Source of the DNA: Haematobia irritans
Lineage: Eukaryota > Arthropoda > Insecta > Diptera > Muscidae
Length of the DNA stretch: 64,000 nt
Assembly (NCBI RefSeq): GCF_050003625.1
Contig: NC_134398.1
Location: 90,223,832 to 90,287,831, forward strand
Direction: 5' to 3'
Shown here: in pieces, positions 32,515 through 44,409 of the stretch
How positions within the stretch are numbered: the stretch's first letter is position 1
Layout of the letters: each line of letters opens with the position of its first letter
Position numbers and translations under genes: made by a program
Notes under the pieces: model-generated
Told to the model about the DNA's origin: nothing
The model's database searches: none
The model's input: the letters and a program-made list of their open reading frames with translations, nothing else

Positions 32515-34433
32515 TTCAAATTCAACTTTATGTTAAAGTTCTTTTTAGCTCTGCTTAAATGTCCATTATCTTTATATGGAGCAGTGTTGCCAGGTGATTT
32601 TTGATTCTTCCCCCCAAATCTTAAGAAACAAACCCCTAAATTGGTCTAAGCTTTTTTCAAAAACCCCCAAAAAATTTCAGAGTATAAAAGTACAAAAAGT
32701 GGTCCCAAAATTACGTGAAAAAATCCTGTAGTAATACACTTTAAAAATTAAATTTAACACAAATATATATCCTGAAAGAAGAGTTCTTTCCTGAGAAACG
32801 AAATTTTAGAAAAACTAAGTTTTCTTTTGATGCTAAAATTTGTTTTCGTTTGAAGTAAATAAAAAATAAAATTTGCTATTTAAGAAAATAGTTTAAAACA
32901 AAAGAGATTTTCGTTTGTTTAAATTTCATCCCTGAGGAAATTATTTTTTTTTATGGATGTAATAATACAATATGTATATCAATTTAAAAAGCGGGCTTAC
33001 TCCTAAAAAGCTTACAGCTGCTAAGTTAAAATACGATTGTTTTTAATTTTGTCAAATATTAAAAATGCCCTTTCAACAGAAGAGTTTAAAAAAGATAACG
33101 AAAATAATGCTATTGGATACTTGTTTGTATTTAGGATCTTCTTGTTGACTTTCCGCATCTTTTTTCTCATAACTCATGCTAGAATTGTTCCGAATTTGCT
33201 TGAGAATTGCTCCACTTTATAAGGTATGAAATAATTTTTTACCCCCAAAAATCCCCCCAAATAAATTTTACCCCTAAAAATTTCCCTAAACGTGAAGAAA
33301 CCACCTAAATTTGGGGGGGGGGGAACCCCTAACCTGACAACACTGATATGGAGTTACAATGACGTTGCTACATGGATATCCCGAGTGACCAAGTAGATAG
33401 AAGTCTGAAATTTGTTTATGAACTATACAAAAATGCATCGTTTTTATTATTTCTGTACCTCCACAGTAACTTTGCATTTTATGGTAAACGGGCGAACTTT
33501 TTAAAACCCAACTGTCGTGGGAAGAACCTGGATAACCCAAAAAATGTTGGTAAACATTCTAGCTTCATTACAAATTCCTTGCATTACAATGATAACATTA
33601 CCCTTTCTATCAATATACTCATCTTTGCAATTTTTGGTGGGTCTATAGTTATATATGTTCCATCTATGCAACCTAAAGAAAAAAGTATTAATAAATATTG
33701 AGATTATCCTGGACGATATTCATACACTGAAAAAAAGAATGTCCGGTTGCAAAGATTTTATCTTTAAAATAAAGTGTTGGAAAACCTCATGTATTTTTAA
33801 ACACTTTTTTGATATAAAGCCACGATGCAAAAAGTCAACAAATTTAAGGACAATTTTATTAATTTTGAAGAATTTTTAAGAATTAGTAAAACCAAGTTGA
33901 CCTTAGTCCAATAAATTTTTTTTTCATTTTAAGATACCCATTTTTAAGTTGAATCACTTAATTGTAAAGACAAAACTACTTCATTGAAAGGATTATCGAC
34001 TTTTTAGCAGAGAAAAAACATTATTGTAAAGAATTCCGTCTGCTATGTAAAATTTACATACGTATTTTAAGACCATGAAATCTTTGGACTCACGACAATA
34101 TTTTTTCAATTTACGGAAAATTACAATTACACCGGAAAATCCACACTTGTTTTTGAAAAAATCATTTGTTTGCTGTTTTTCTTGGTCTGCTGGCCACTTG
34201 ATTACAAAAGGACTTAAATTGCTCAGAAACGCGGTCACCCGTGAAAACACTCTGTTGACTGATGATATAGTCACATTAAATCTATCAGAAATGTCCCGAA
34301 AACTGCAGGCTTCATGTCCAGCAAACCAAAGAAAAATGACCAAATGATCCTCTGGTGGAAGCCTTTTATCTGCACGGAGTGCTTGATATGTAATGCTTTC
34401 TTCGAACTTTTGACACAACGAATTAAACAGACA
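32515..34433 (-). pseudogene. PIF/Harbinger transposase, central and C-terminal exons
   Basis: Minus strand. Exon 2 (34433 to 34133) encodes FLWFAGHEACSFRDISDRFN and SSVNRVFSRVTAFL, the helix-rich DDE_Tnp_4 N-terminal part, then CGFSG. A 460-bp intron (34132-33673, GTGTAA...CTTTAG) splits the codons before GCIDGTYITI, the first catalytic Asp. Exon 3 continues through NRKGNVIIVMQGICNEA, GYPGSSHDSWVLKSSPVYHK (second catalytic region) and SDFYLLGHSGYPCSNVIVTP. After the hAT-type MITE it goes on as KDNGHLSRAKKNFN before a stop near 32519. The expected downstream E-containing segment is not evident. Exon 2 is cut at 34433 by the Transib; the missing upstream part is at 37469-37529. Confidence 0.8.
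32582..33345. mobile_element. hAT-type MITE in Harbinger transposase 3' end
   Basis: CAGTGTTGCCAGGT at 32582 and, inverted, CAGTGTTGTCAGGTT at 33345 are flanked by ATATGGAG (32574-32581 and 33346-33353), an 8-bp duplication. C/G runs sit just inside the ends. Removal joins VIVTPY to KDNGHLSRAKKNFN on the minus strand, which fits a Harbinger transposase C-terminal region. Confidence 0.85.
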
Positions 34434-34565
34434 CACAGTGGGCGATTGGGCCTCGTTAGCGGCATTTAATTAATAACTTCTAAACGAAAAAAGATATCTT
34501 CAGACGGGTTTTTTCACAGCTCAGAAAAAAAAGTCATGGAATTTTTTAAGAAAAAAAAATTGTGT

Positions 34566-34860
34566 GTTGTTTTGAGCTCAGCTTTAAAACCATTGTGTTG
34601 ACTAAACTACAAGAGTAGCTTAACCAACAGAGGAAAAGAATGTTTGTCAAATTTATTCTGATAATTGGTTGATAGTTTTGCTGCAAGTAGAGGATGCTGA
34701 TGAGGAATGTGGTAATTCCGAAACGTGCGTCCATCCAACCATCTTGCAGTCTATAGGGCTTTGTCCAAATAAATTTGACAAACATTCTTTTCCTCTGTTG
34801 GTTAAGCTACTCTTGTAGTTTAGTCAACACAATGGTTTTAAAGCTGAGGTCAAAACAACA
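34566..34860. repeat. Palindromic (foldback) repeat in Transib
   Basis: The arms GTTGTTTTGA...CTCAGCTTTAAAACCATTG and the complement ending at 34860 are long, near-perfect inverted repeats around a short centre at about 34700. The arm sequence (GACTAAACTACAAG.GTAGCT, ACCAACAGAGGAAAAG, AGCAAAACTATCAAC-like) is related to the tandem unit at 61431-62455. Confidence 0.7.
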
Positions 34861-35014
34861 AATATGATTGAAGTACAAACCCACAATAAAAAACAAAACA
34901 CAAAAAAATTGTTTAAATTTGTTTAAATTCATTTTTTTAATTTTTACATTTTTTAAATTTTTTTTAAATATTTTTTTAATTTCAAAAAAAAAATTTAACT
35001 TCAATAAACAAATT

Positions 35015-37190
35015 TTATAAATAAAAATTATCTTCGGAATCAGTATCAGGCATATCTAGTTGCTTCATTAAAAGCAAGCTCTTAACATCATCGTCCCTAA
35101 TAATATTTTTTGCAGACGAAATTGAAGACCCATTTGACATTGAAGATATCAAAGAGTCAGACGAAACTAATAAAGCATTTATGATATCTTCCATTGTTTT
35201 TTTCCTGAAATTGCTTCTTGTATTGCTCTCGCGTATGTTTCGATAGTCCTTGTTCCTGGCTTCAAGAGCTTCTTCGGACATCATACCAATCGGAAGGTAA
35301 AAATGGTTTATTATATCTGCTGCATGAATTAAAATTCTGTGAACAGACGATGGCATGCAAAATCAGGAGTAAACTTTAACAAAAATTTCGGCAGTTTCCA
35401 ATGCGTAAGATCCGAATGCGTTCGAATTTATGTCGTATCCACAAGCCAAGGTTAGGTTAGGTTAGGTTATGTGGTAGCCCGATGTATCAGGCTCACTTAG
35501 ACTATTCAGTCCATTGTGATACCACAGTGGTGAACTTCTCTCTTATCACTGAGTGCTGCCCGATTCCATGTTAAGCTCAATGACAAGGGACCTCCTTTTT
35601 ATAGCCGAGTCCGAACGGCGTTCCACATTCCAGTGAAACCACTTAGAGAAGCTTTGAAACCCTCAGAAATGTCACCTGCATTACTGAGGTGGGATAATCC
35701 ACCGCTGAAAAACTTTTTGGTGTTCGGTCGTAGCAGGAATCGAACCCACGACCTTGTGTATGCAAGGCGGGCATGCTAACCATTGCACCACGGTGGCTCC
35801 CATCCACAAGCCAATGCTCGTAAGACTACGCTAAATCGATATATTAAATCAAAGCTTACTCCTGTTATGTTATACGAGCAGCCAAATTTGGTTGTTGGAA
35901 AAACCTCCTTGCAGTGTTTCCGTTGTTCGTGCTGCCAGTACCAGCCATTGGTATATCCACCGACAAATGCATTTCTTCCCTTAGCTTCTGCTGAATACTT
36001 CTTTTATTTTGTTCAATCCTTGTCAGCACCACGAGCTTGCCACTTTTGTATTGGTATTCTATATGCAATGTGCAAAACACACTCGAAAAACCTAATCCAT
36101 GCGTGGAGACTTGATAAGCCATATTCAAATAGGTTTTCCTTAATAGGAAAGATTTTCACCAAATTTAGATCGTTCATATTTTTGGGAGTCGCGCTACAGA
36201 TTCCGCATGTTTGCAAAGCAGATTCCGATTTGACACTGAACGTTTTGCCATCAAGCATGGTCATATGAAATTGGTGATCAATTCTTAAGGTACTCACAAA
36301 TGTTGGAAAAATATTCAATATTTGGCTGTTAATGTTTTGAATTTCTCTGCGAGACAAGTCTGCCGATTCTTTCTCGCAAAGTAATTTAATGGGTCGACAA
36401 TATCGGGTAGAAGAAGGCCGATTGTTTTTCCATAAAACTGTCGGTCCTTTCTGCACTATCAATGGTACCATCCAAATTGAAAATAAATATTGATCTATCA
36501 TGTCTCCATCGAAGTCATTAAATTTTTGCCTGTAAGTAGAATGGCCGCTGCTGCCATCACAACCCCATTTGTAGGTAGCAGTTAATTGGGTGTTATTATT
36601 ATTTTCAATATGGTTTTGAAAACTTTCTGGGTGTGCTTCAATAATCCTAGCAATCGTATGGTCTACTAAGCTTTGTAATGGTACTTCAGCGAAATGATCA
36701 GTGACCGTGATGATACTAGGATAGCATTTTTTTTTTCACACAACGCAGTTTGTCGTAGCATGGATATATATCGGCGTTTTGCCCTTTAGCGGCTCTCTTT
36801 GACAAATTCCATGTGTACTTGGTATGTCCAACATCTACAAATAGCGCCAGTGCTTTTTCATCAGAAAATTTTGTCGGTAGACGCTGAGGGGTACTCATAG
36901 TTTTCAAAATCCTACCGCTAAACTCTTCGTCGGCGTTTAGCATTGACACCACCTGTGAAGCACTACGTTTTCCACCTTTATACAAGCTGCAGCTTGCAGC
37001 TACCAACAATGCTTCTGATGGCACATCTTCAGTAAGGCCTGACAATTTCTTAACTTGAGTTTTTTTTGCAACACTCCGAAATTTGTTTTTGTGGACGTCC
37101 AATAATTTCGGAAGATGATCTTTCAATCAATACTAACGGCGTATCTAGCCATTCCTGGATTTATAGACCGGTCACAAAAACTGATTTTTT
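35015..37190 (-). pseudogene. Transib transposase, multiply broken
   Basis: Minus strand. Recognisable blocks in order: KLSGLTEDVPSEALLVAASC (about 37065); LALFVDVGHTKYTWNLSKRA; TYKWGCDGSSGHSTYRQKF (about 36550), holding the likely first catalytic Asp; WKNNRPSSTRYCRPIKLLCE; DHQFHMTMLDGK; TCGICSATPKNMNDLN; YGLSSLHAWIRFFECVLHIA; KWQARGADKD; NGNTARRFFQQPNLAARIT; MPSSVHRILIHAADI; and GMMSEEALEARNKDYRN (about 35285), where SEE...EARNK matches the region of the catalytic Glu. These are the conserved blocks of Transib transposases, the relatives of RAG1. Lesions: a 10-A run at about 36730 shifting frame, frame breaks near 36013 and 35865, a TGA before MPSSVHR, and the SINE at 35450-35801. Confidence 0.85.
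35450..35801 (-). mobile_element. tRNA-derived SINE, copy 2
   Basis: Head at 35801 and TAACC-repeat tail at 35450, in the same orientation as the Transib transposase. A perfect 13-bp target duplication (ATCCACAAGCCAA on the plus strand, 35437-35449 and 35802-35814) is typical of LINE-mediated retroposition. Nearly identical to the copies at 17321 and 47572. Confidence 0.92.
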
Positions 37191-37468
37191 ATGTAATACA
37201 TACCTTGAAGTTAATAAAAAGCCACACTTTTAATAAAACAAGTAAAAATTGTAAATTTCCAAGGAGCTCGAAATCAATGCGCAAAACAAAGAAAAAATAT
37301 TGTAAATCACTTGCTAAAACATATTTTGTGTTTGACAGCTCACAGCTGATGATCAGCTGATCGTAGAGCTTATAAAAACGCCAAAAATCTAATTAAAGCA
37401 TCTGTTATCGATTTGTGAAAAAATTAACGCTTTTTCAAATTTGAAAATTTGAATTAAATGCCGCTGCG

Positions 37469-37529
37469 AGACACCGGGAAATACGAAAATGCGTTTTGAA
37501 CTCTTCTTCTGAGTAAGATGTAATAATCT
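37469..37529 (-). pseudogene. Harbinger transposase exon 2, upstream part
   Basis: On the minus strand this encodes ITSYSEEEFKTHFRISRC, the start of the Harbinger transposase core. It is preceded by an acceptor-like ATTACAATAG and cut by the Transib at 37468. Joined to exon 1 (45583 side), phases agree. Short, but the two junctions make the assignment coherent. Confidence 0.65.
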
Positions 37530-38479
37530 CTATTGTAATATACAACAAAAAATTAATTCCGTTTATTTGGAAATTATTGCGTGAATTTTTGTGAACTTGG
37601 AACTATATTTTATACTTACACTGGTAGAAAAATGGCGGTACGTGACCATTACCGTTTGGTATTGATAGACTGGTTCACGATACCTATTAATTTTAATACC
37701 ACTTTATATCAAAAGATTTACATCCAGTATTGTTATGGTATTAACCAGGGCTGTGGAGTCGAGCCAATTTTGCTCGACTCCGACTCCAGCATTTTTCATC
37801 AGCTCGACTCCGACTCCGGAGTCGACTCCGGCCAATATACACTGAAAAAACAGTGAACCCTTTTCCATTGCAAAATGAACTAAACTGTAGTAATATTGAC
37901 CATGATTTAGCCCCTAAGATTTTTTTCAACTTGTCTAGTTTATAATTCTTTTAAATTTTAGTTAATCTATAACATTGTATTTTAGTTCATTTTTACAACA
38001 CCATATACCCCTACCAAGTTAAAAAGTCAGTATTATTTTGGTTTATCTGCTTATTTTTTGGGAAACCCGATAATAAAAAGTGGTTAACAGTCTCCTTAAA
38101 ATGTCGACGACTAAACTATTTTTAATCAATCATTCCACAGTACAGAGAAATTAAATAATTAAAGGAACAACAACCCGTTTTACTATTATGAAAATTTTCA
38201 TACATTAAAATTCAACTTTCTTTAAGCAAAAGTACTTTATTATAAAAACTTATGATGAGAGTTCTTAATACAATGTTTTTGTGAATAAAAATTATGACCA
38301 CGTGGAAAAAGAAAATAGTTTATTTTAACTCGCTATTTGGACATTTTGACTTTTCCTTAGTTTTTTATTCGTCGTTAGTATATTCACATATCTTGCTGAA
38401 AAAAATGGAAGGAATAATGAAAATTGTTAAAAATTAACATGTAATAAAATATATTTTTTAATCTCTTTAAATTAGCTTG

Positions 38480-39800
38480 TAACTTACCATATTTGGGGGC
38501 ATTTTATTAAATGGTGTAAAGAATTCAACTTTTCTTAGATAAACGTACCTCATAAAGTTTGTACCTGAAACAATTAGAGAAATAATGAATTAAGTAATAT
38601 ATTAACTCATAAAACTGTGTTGTTATCGAAGTGAAGGACATAATACAATAAATATTCTTGTCAAAAGAAAGCCAAAGTTTTAATATAAAACTTACCAATT
38701 CTCTATTAAATTGTACGCTGAGGTTAAAAAGTTATCGAAATTCATTTGGGGATACTCTGAAATTAAATATTTATTTTTTACATTAAATAGAAAACATTAA
38801 ATTGGTTTCCAAAAAATCTAATTAAAGAAATAATATGCATAAAAAAACTAAATATTCTGGTTAAAAGAATGTTAAAGAAAGCTTACCAATTCATAAAAAT
38901 GTTTCCAAATTGTTATTCTGAAATTAAATATTTGTTTTTTACAATAAAAATATTAAATTTGTTTCCAAAAATATTTGGTTATTGTAATACTAAAATAAGG
39001 TATTAAAAACATGTAATTTTGATAATAAAAAGGTCATAAAAATTTAAATATTCTAGTGAAAAGAAAGCCAAATTTTAAAAGAAAATTTACCACTTCTCTA
39101 TTAAATTATACGCTGAGGAGGAATATAAAAATATGCCCGAATCCATCTTGGGGTTGCTCTGAAATTAAATATTTTTTTACAACAAAGAAAAACATTAAAC
39201 TAGTTTCAAAAAAAAAAAAAATAATAATAATTAGCAAATAATGATATAAATAAAAAATATCCTTTTTAAAAGAAAACCACATTTTAAAAAGAATACTTAC
39301 CAATTTATGATTAAACTATATGCTGAGGTTTAACAAAAATTTTCCAAAAATATTTGATTAAAGTAAAACTAAAATAAGGTATTAAAACCTGTAATTTTTG
39401 ACAATAAAAATGTCATTAAAACGTAAATATTCTAGTGAGAAGAAAGCCAATTTTTAAAAGAAAAATTACCACTTCTCTATTAAATTATACGCTGAGGAGA
39501 AATATAAAAATTTGCCCGAATCCATCTGGTGTTGCTCTTAACTTAGATATTTTTTTACAACAAAGAAAAACATGAAACTTGTTAATAAAAATAATAATAA
39601 TAATTAGCAAATAATAATATACATAAAGAATATTATTTTTTAAAAGAAAACCACATTGAAAAAGAACTCTTACCTATTTATCATTCAACTATACGCTGAG
39701 GTGTAACAAACAATTTTCCAAATTCATCTGGAGTTACTCTGAAATTGAATATTTATTTTTTACATTGAATATTAAAAATTGCATTAGATAAAACAATTTC
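38480..39800. repeat. Degenerate tandem array, about 200-bp unit
   Basis: The phrase TTACCAATTCTCTATTAAAT followed by TACGCTGAGG recurs with variation near 38713, 39108, 39318, 39487 and 39692. Each copy is followed by CTGAAATTAAATATT and an A/T stretch. Spacing is about 170-210 bp with one double step. It looks like a satellite-like array inside the transposon. Non-coding. Confidence 0.65.
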
Positions 39801-40181
39801 AATATACTTTCCATTTCAGCATATTTTCCTAAATATTGAACATTCTTAATAACTTTTTTCTAAGCTACCGATCATCACTTCGCCATCGTACATCTCATCG
39901 CTAAAATATTAATAACTTTCATTTCAAAGTTTTAATAAACAAACACCAATATATGTCTAAAAAAAAAACAAAATATTCCATACCTTTATATTCTCTTGTT
40001 ACATACTTGCTAAAAAGATGCAACATCCCACGCGAACGCCAACTATATAACTGAAGCATGCCACACAAAACCAAGCAAAACCAAAACATTCCTACAACAA
40101 CAAAAACACATGTGCCTTCATTGAAAACAACACCTCATCCAGACAAATAAACCATTCGCCAGTAATAAACACACACACAAA

Positions 40182-41140
40182 CAGTGGTGCCAACTGTTTT
40201 GGGCTTAAAATCGTCAATTTTTAAAATATTTTTCGTCAAAATCGTCAACTCGTCACATAAAATTCGTCGAAAAATCGTCACCCATGAAATAGTCGAAAAC
40301 AACGATTTGGGAGGAAAATAAATGTTTTATTCAAAATAAAAGCATTGCAAAAGCCATTTTAATTCACTTTTATTATATTCTTCAAACGAATTTAAATCAT
40401 TTTTAGTTGATCATGTATAATTTTTATTATTATTACAATTTATTTAGCATAACTTGGCTTAACGGTTATGAATAAAGTTAATTTAACTAAATTGAGTTTA
40501 TTACATTCACGTCCATTTTCATGTAGCTCCGTTAGGCTTTAACTGCCAGTTAAAAGAGAGTAAATTGCAAATATCTTCTCTCCGGCTAACTTTAGCTGAA
40601 AAATTTTCGTCAGTTAAGTTCCTAACTGGCCTATGGAATATAAAGGCAAGATGGCAGCTTCGTCTATAATACGGTTTAAAACTTGGTTAATTAACGGAAC
40701 ACTAACGGAGCTTTATGAAAATGGCCGTCAGAATTATTTAGCTTTAAGTAGTTTTTGGACACAAGAATATCTTGTAAATTTTTAATTTCAAAGAAATTCC
40801 GAATTTTAATTTTATTTATATTGATTGCTTTGAAAATTATTTCTACATTGGAGACGAATGTGACTGACAGCAAGCTAGATACAAATTGCCATAGTATTGA
40901 GATTAAAAAAATGCTTGTTTACAGTACAACTTATGAAAAATCGCCAACTTATAACTAAGTTACTTTAAAAAATCGTCAAATTGTCATAACAATTTTTAAA
41001 ATGAAACACTTGAGTTGAACATTTTCAAAAATCGTCAACTCATAACCACGTTGGTTAAAATCGTCGTCAAATCGTCACAGGTCAAATTCGCCATCAAAAA
41101 TCGTCAAAATGACGAAAAATCGTCAAAGTTGGCACCGCTG
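40182..41140. mobile_element. hAT-type MITE, CAGTGGTGCCAACT ends
   Basis: CAGTGGTGCCAACT at 40182 and AGTTGGCACCGCTG at 41140 are flanked by CACACAAA (40174-40181 and 41141-41148). The ends carry repeated AAATCGTCAA motifs in both orientations. A palindrome of TTAGTTAAC-like motifs lies centrally. Non-coding. Confidence 0.85.
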
Positions 41141-42529
41141 CACACAAACCACTGAAAGAACAAAAACAACCCCACGCTCAGATATACACAACATCCCCAT
41201 CACTCGCTACAATTTCTCATTATTGCATTGCATGCTCTCACTCTCAAAAAAAATTCAAGTAACATCATCTTTACATTAAACATATTCCACTTTGACGAGA
41301 AAGATCTCTGTACTATGCATTAGTTCATCGCATCTGTCCACAATTTACTCTAAAAACAATACTCTTAAATGCATATCAGTATAAGAACGATGAAACGTTT
41401 AACTTAAAATTAGCAAAAACTTCATGAAATGATATCTACCCATTTTTGACGAAAATGTCTATAAATTTAATTACATGTGAACTAAAAAAATTTCATTGGG
41501 AAATTTTTTACCAACAATTATTAACCATAGGAATTGTCAGTAAGAAATTGCTATCCACTTTCAAGTTCATTTTTCGTAAAAAAATATTTTCTCATACAAA
41601 AAAATCTTATGGTAAATTGCACTTATTATTTAGAAAATAGTTTACATTTCACAAGTAGTTTTATAGCATGACAAACGAATTTTTAACTACCAGTTAAGAA
41701 ATTTTTTAAGGAAATTTCCATCGTATTTTGTAGGCCATGAACTAAACGATTGCTACTTAGAATTTGTAAAATTTCCTTTCGAGTAGTTAATTTTCGTTGA
41801 AGATACGAAAAATGAACTAAAATTCTGGAAAATTCTTGTAATAAATTATTGTAAAAATCTTCTTAAATTTACGAGACACTTTTTTTTTCTGTGTAACTAA
41901 ATCTCATTTTAATACCACTAATTTGTAGTTCTATTGTGGGGGTACCGTAAGTGGATCGATATAAAGTATCGTATTTATGTGTGCAAAAAAAAGTCTTAAT
42001 TTCACATTAAATGCCAATTGAACTCTATATTTCAAATTTAGGGCAATGTTTAATAAATAAAATAATGATATAAATACCCATCATAATATGAGAAGATACC
42101 AACAGTATATGTTATGTATTTGTGGACCAAAATTATTGATACTATCTCAAATCTTTTAAATTTGTTGCGAGCTATATAAAGGTTTATATTCCCATATGCA
42201 TGAATTTGAATCTGAATCGATTTAGACAAAATTGTATATACTTCTACAAAATCTATGTACTTAAAATTTAAATCTAACGTTATGGGACGTAACACAATTT
42301 TAACAGAAAATAATGCAAGGAAAGTCTAAAGTCGGGCGGGCCGATTATAATATACTCTGCACAACTTTGTATTTAGATCTACATTTTGATAAAATCTCAA
42401 ATCAGACTTCTACAAAATCTCGGGCAATATTTGGGAAATATTTATAATTGTTTAGACAATTTCACAAAAATGCATTTATGAGTAATTCATTGAAAATTTG
42501 AGTCATTTCTACAAGTTTTCGACTTAGAG

Positions 42530-43625
42530 TGAGTATCAGTGAGCATACAATTTTGGAAAAATTCTTGTCTAGTAAATAAAATTTTGCAAAATTTTATATA
42601 GAAATAAAATTTTGCAAAATTTTCTACATAAACAAAATTTTGACTAAATTTTCTATAGAAATAAAATTTTGGCACAATTTTCTATAGAAATCAAATTTTG
42701 ACCAAATATATAGAAATAAAATTTTGAATAAAATTTTTATAGAAATAAAATTTGGCGAAATTGTAGAAATTAAAGTTTGAAAAAATTATCAATAGAAATA
42801 CAATCTAAAAAATGTGTAGCAAACAAAATTTTGCAAAATTTTGTATAGAAATAAAATTTTGCAAAATATTCTATAGAAACAAAATTTTGACTAAATTTTC
42901 TATAGAAATAAAATTTTGACTAAATTTTATATAGAAAAAATTTGTCTATAGTAATAAAATTTTGAATACATTTTTTATAGCAGTGAGTATCAGTGAACAT
43001 CAGTAAGAAAAAAATTTTGAGAAAATTTGACAATTATTTCTTATAGAAATAAAATTTTGAAAAAATATCAATAAAAATACAATTTTAGAAAAAAATTTGT
43101 GTAGTAAATAAAATTCTGCAAAATATTCTACAGAAACAAAATTTTGACAAAATTTTCTATAGAAATAAAATTTTGACCAAATTTTCTAATAAAAAAATCT
43201 ATTACTATAAAATTTTGGCAAAATTTTCTGTAGAAATAAAATTCTGACCAAATTTTCTAATAAAAAAATCTATTACTATAAAATTTTGGCAAAATTTTCT
43301 ATAGAAATAAAATTATCAATAGAAATAAAATTTTGAAAAAATTTTTGTGTAACAAACAAAATTTTGCAAAATTTTCTATAGAAATAAAATTTTGCAAAAT
43401 ATTCTATAGAAACAAAATTTTTTCTCAATTTTCTATAGAAATAAAATTTTGAATAAATTTTCTATAGAAAAAAATATTTCTATAGTAATAAAATTTTGAA
43501 TAAATTTTTTTATAGAAATAAAATTTTGACAAAATTTGCTATAGAAATAAAATTTTGACAAAACTTTTTATAGAAATAACATTTTGACAAAATTTTCTAT
43601 AAAAAACAACTTTGAAAAAATTTTC
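42530..43625. repeat. A/T minisatellite, long array
   Basis: Dozens of degenerate copies of AAATTTTCTATAGAAATAAA-type units, the same repeat as 4780-5215, in the same position relative to the hAT-type right end. A GTGAGTATCAGTGA.CAT motif appears at about 42529 and 42981, hinting at a higher-order duplication of about 450 bp. Confidence 0.85.
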
Positions 43626-44076
43626 TGTCAATATTCCACATATGTATATGGCCTTAAAATAAATAAATAAATTGTTCGAAATATTTCAAATAAATTGATA
43701 TGGGCATTAAAATGGATCGATCCAGCCCATCTGCTAGTCTAACATTCTAGGAAACATAAAAAGATAGCCGTAATTGGAAGTTGATTTTCATTTACAATAA
43801 TGCTGTACATTGATCGAATGAATAACGCAATGGAAACTAATTTGCGTAAAAACTTGCTTAGTTACAAAAATGTGAAGTGTTTTAAAAAATTTGGTTTAGC
43901 CGGAGTCGGAGTCGAGCAAAATTTTTACGACTCCGAATCCAGCAAAATCTTCAGACTCCGACTCCGGCTCCACAGCCCTGGTATTAACCATGGCTGAACA
44001 AGAAGGTTAAATCATGGGGCCATATGATTACAATTTTTTTATTTCGACCTAATTTTAAGATGTCAAAATCATATGT

Positions 44077-44400
44077 TTATGGTGATTGCAGCTCTCCAAA
44101 TGACACTGCATAGCAAATGCATCTCAAACAAACTGGCGCATTCATAGCTGGAGAATTGTTCAAAGATGACTTGAGTATCTTGATAACATATTCCAGACCC
44201 AAAATACCACGCACATCAGCTTTTAAACTGCATCCTAAACTGTTTTTATTAATAGATGGCGAATATCCATTTGACTGACTTCCATTATTAACTTTGGTCT
44301 CATATCGGCGTTCCTCGGATGAATTATCCACTTCACAATAACTCATAGGTGACGCAATTAAATTTGAACCTTTATTTTTCTCTGGATTTGAATTATTTTT
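44077..44400 (-). other. Unrecognised open frame of gene-like composition
   Basis: A minus-strand frame of 89 codons from ATG at 44346 (open upstream to about 44395) to TAA at 44077. Its residue composition is not that of the surrounding A/T repeats: an N-terminal hydrophilic part (CEVDNSSEERRYETKVNNGS) followed by a hydrophobic, cysteine-containing end (APVCLRCICYAVSFG). I do not recognise a family. It could be an exon captured by the enclosing transposon, or chance. No splice signals were established. Confidence 0.25.
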
Positions 44401-44409
44401 TCAGGACAA

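Larger units (their letters stand above)
34434..37468 (-). mobile_element. Transib transposon (RAG1-related), disrupted
   Basis: The 34434 end begins CACAGTG, the heptamer of Transib termini and of V(D)J recombination signals. The two ends share CG..AGCGGCATTTAATT (inverted), but the 37468 end lacks the outermost 20 or so bases. A 5-bp duplication AGACA flanks it (34429-34433 and 37469-37473), the size Transib makes. Removal joins Harbinger transposase codons (FRISRC, then LFNSLCQKFEE). Inside are a decayed Transib transposase on the minus strand, a SINE and a palindromic repeat. Confidence 0.8.
37840..41893. mobile_element. TA-flanked MITE-like element, CACTGAAAAAACAGTG end
   Basis: The left end CACTGAAAAAACAGTGAACC next to TA matches the element at 10438-11931. 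The proposed right end, CACTTTTTTTTTCTGTG at 41893 next to TA, matches only loosely. It holds a tandem array and a hAT-type MITE. Boundaries on the right are tentative. Confidence 0.45.
37746..43980. mobile_element. Large hAT-type element, CAGGGCTGTGGAGTCG ends
   Basis: The termini CAGGGCTGTGGAGTCG (inverted at 43980) are flanked by GTATTAAC on both sides (37738-37745 and 43981-43988). The ends consist of GACTCCGACTCC repeats. The interior holds other MITEs, a tandem array and the A/T minisatellite; no hAT transposase is seen. A partial sibling is at 4406-5567. Confidence 0.8.

Noticed and set aside
35783..36501. A long plus-strand open frame at 35783-36268
   Set aside because: It is antisense to clear Transib transposase blocks on the minus strand.
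42530..43625. A CRISPR-like array
   Set aside because: The units are degenerate, contiguous and AT-rich with no distinct spacers, and the context is a eukaryotic transposon; it is a minisatellite.
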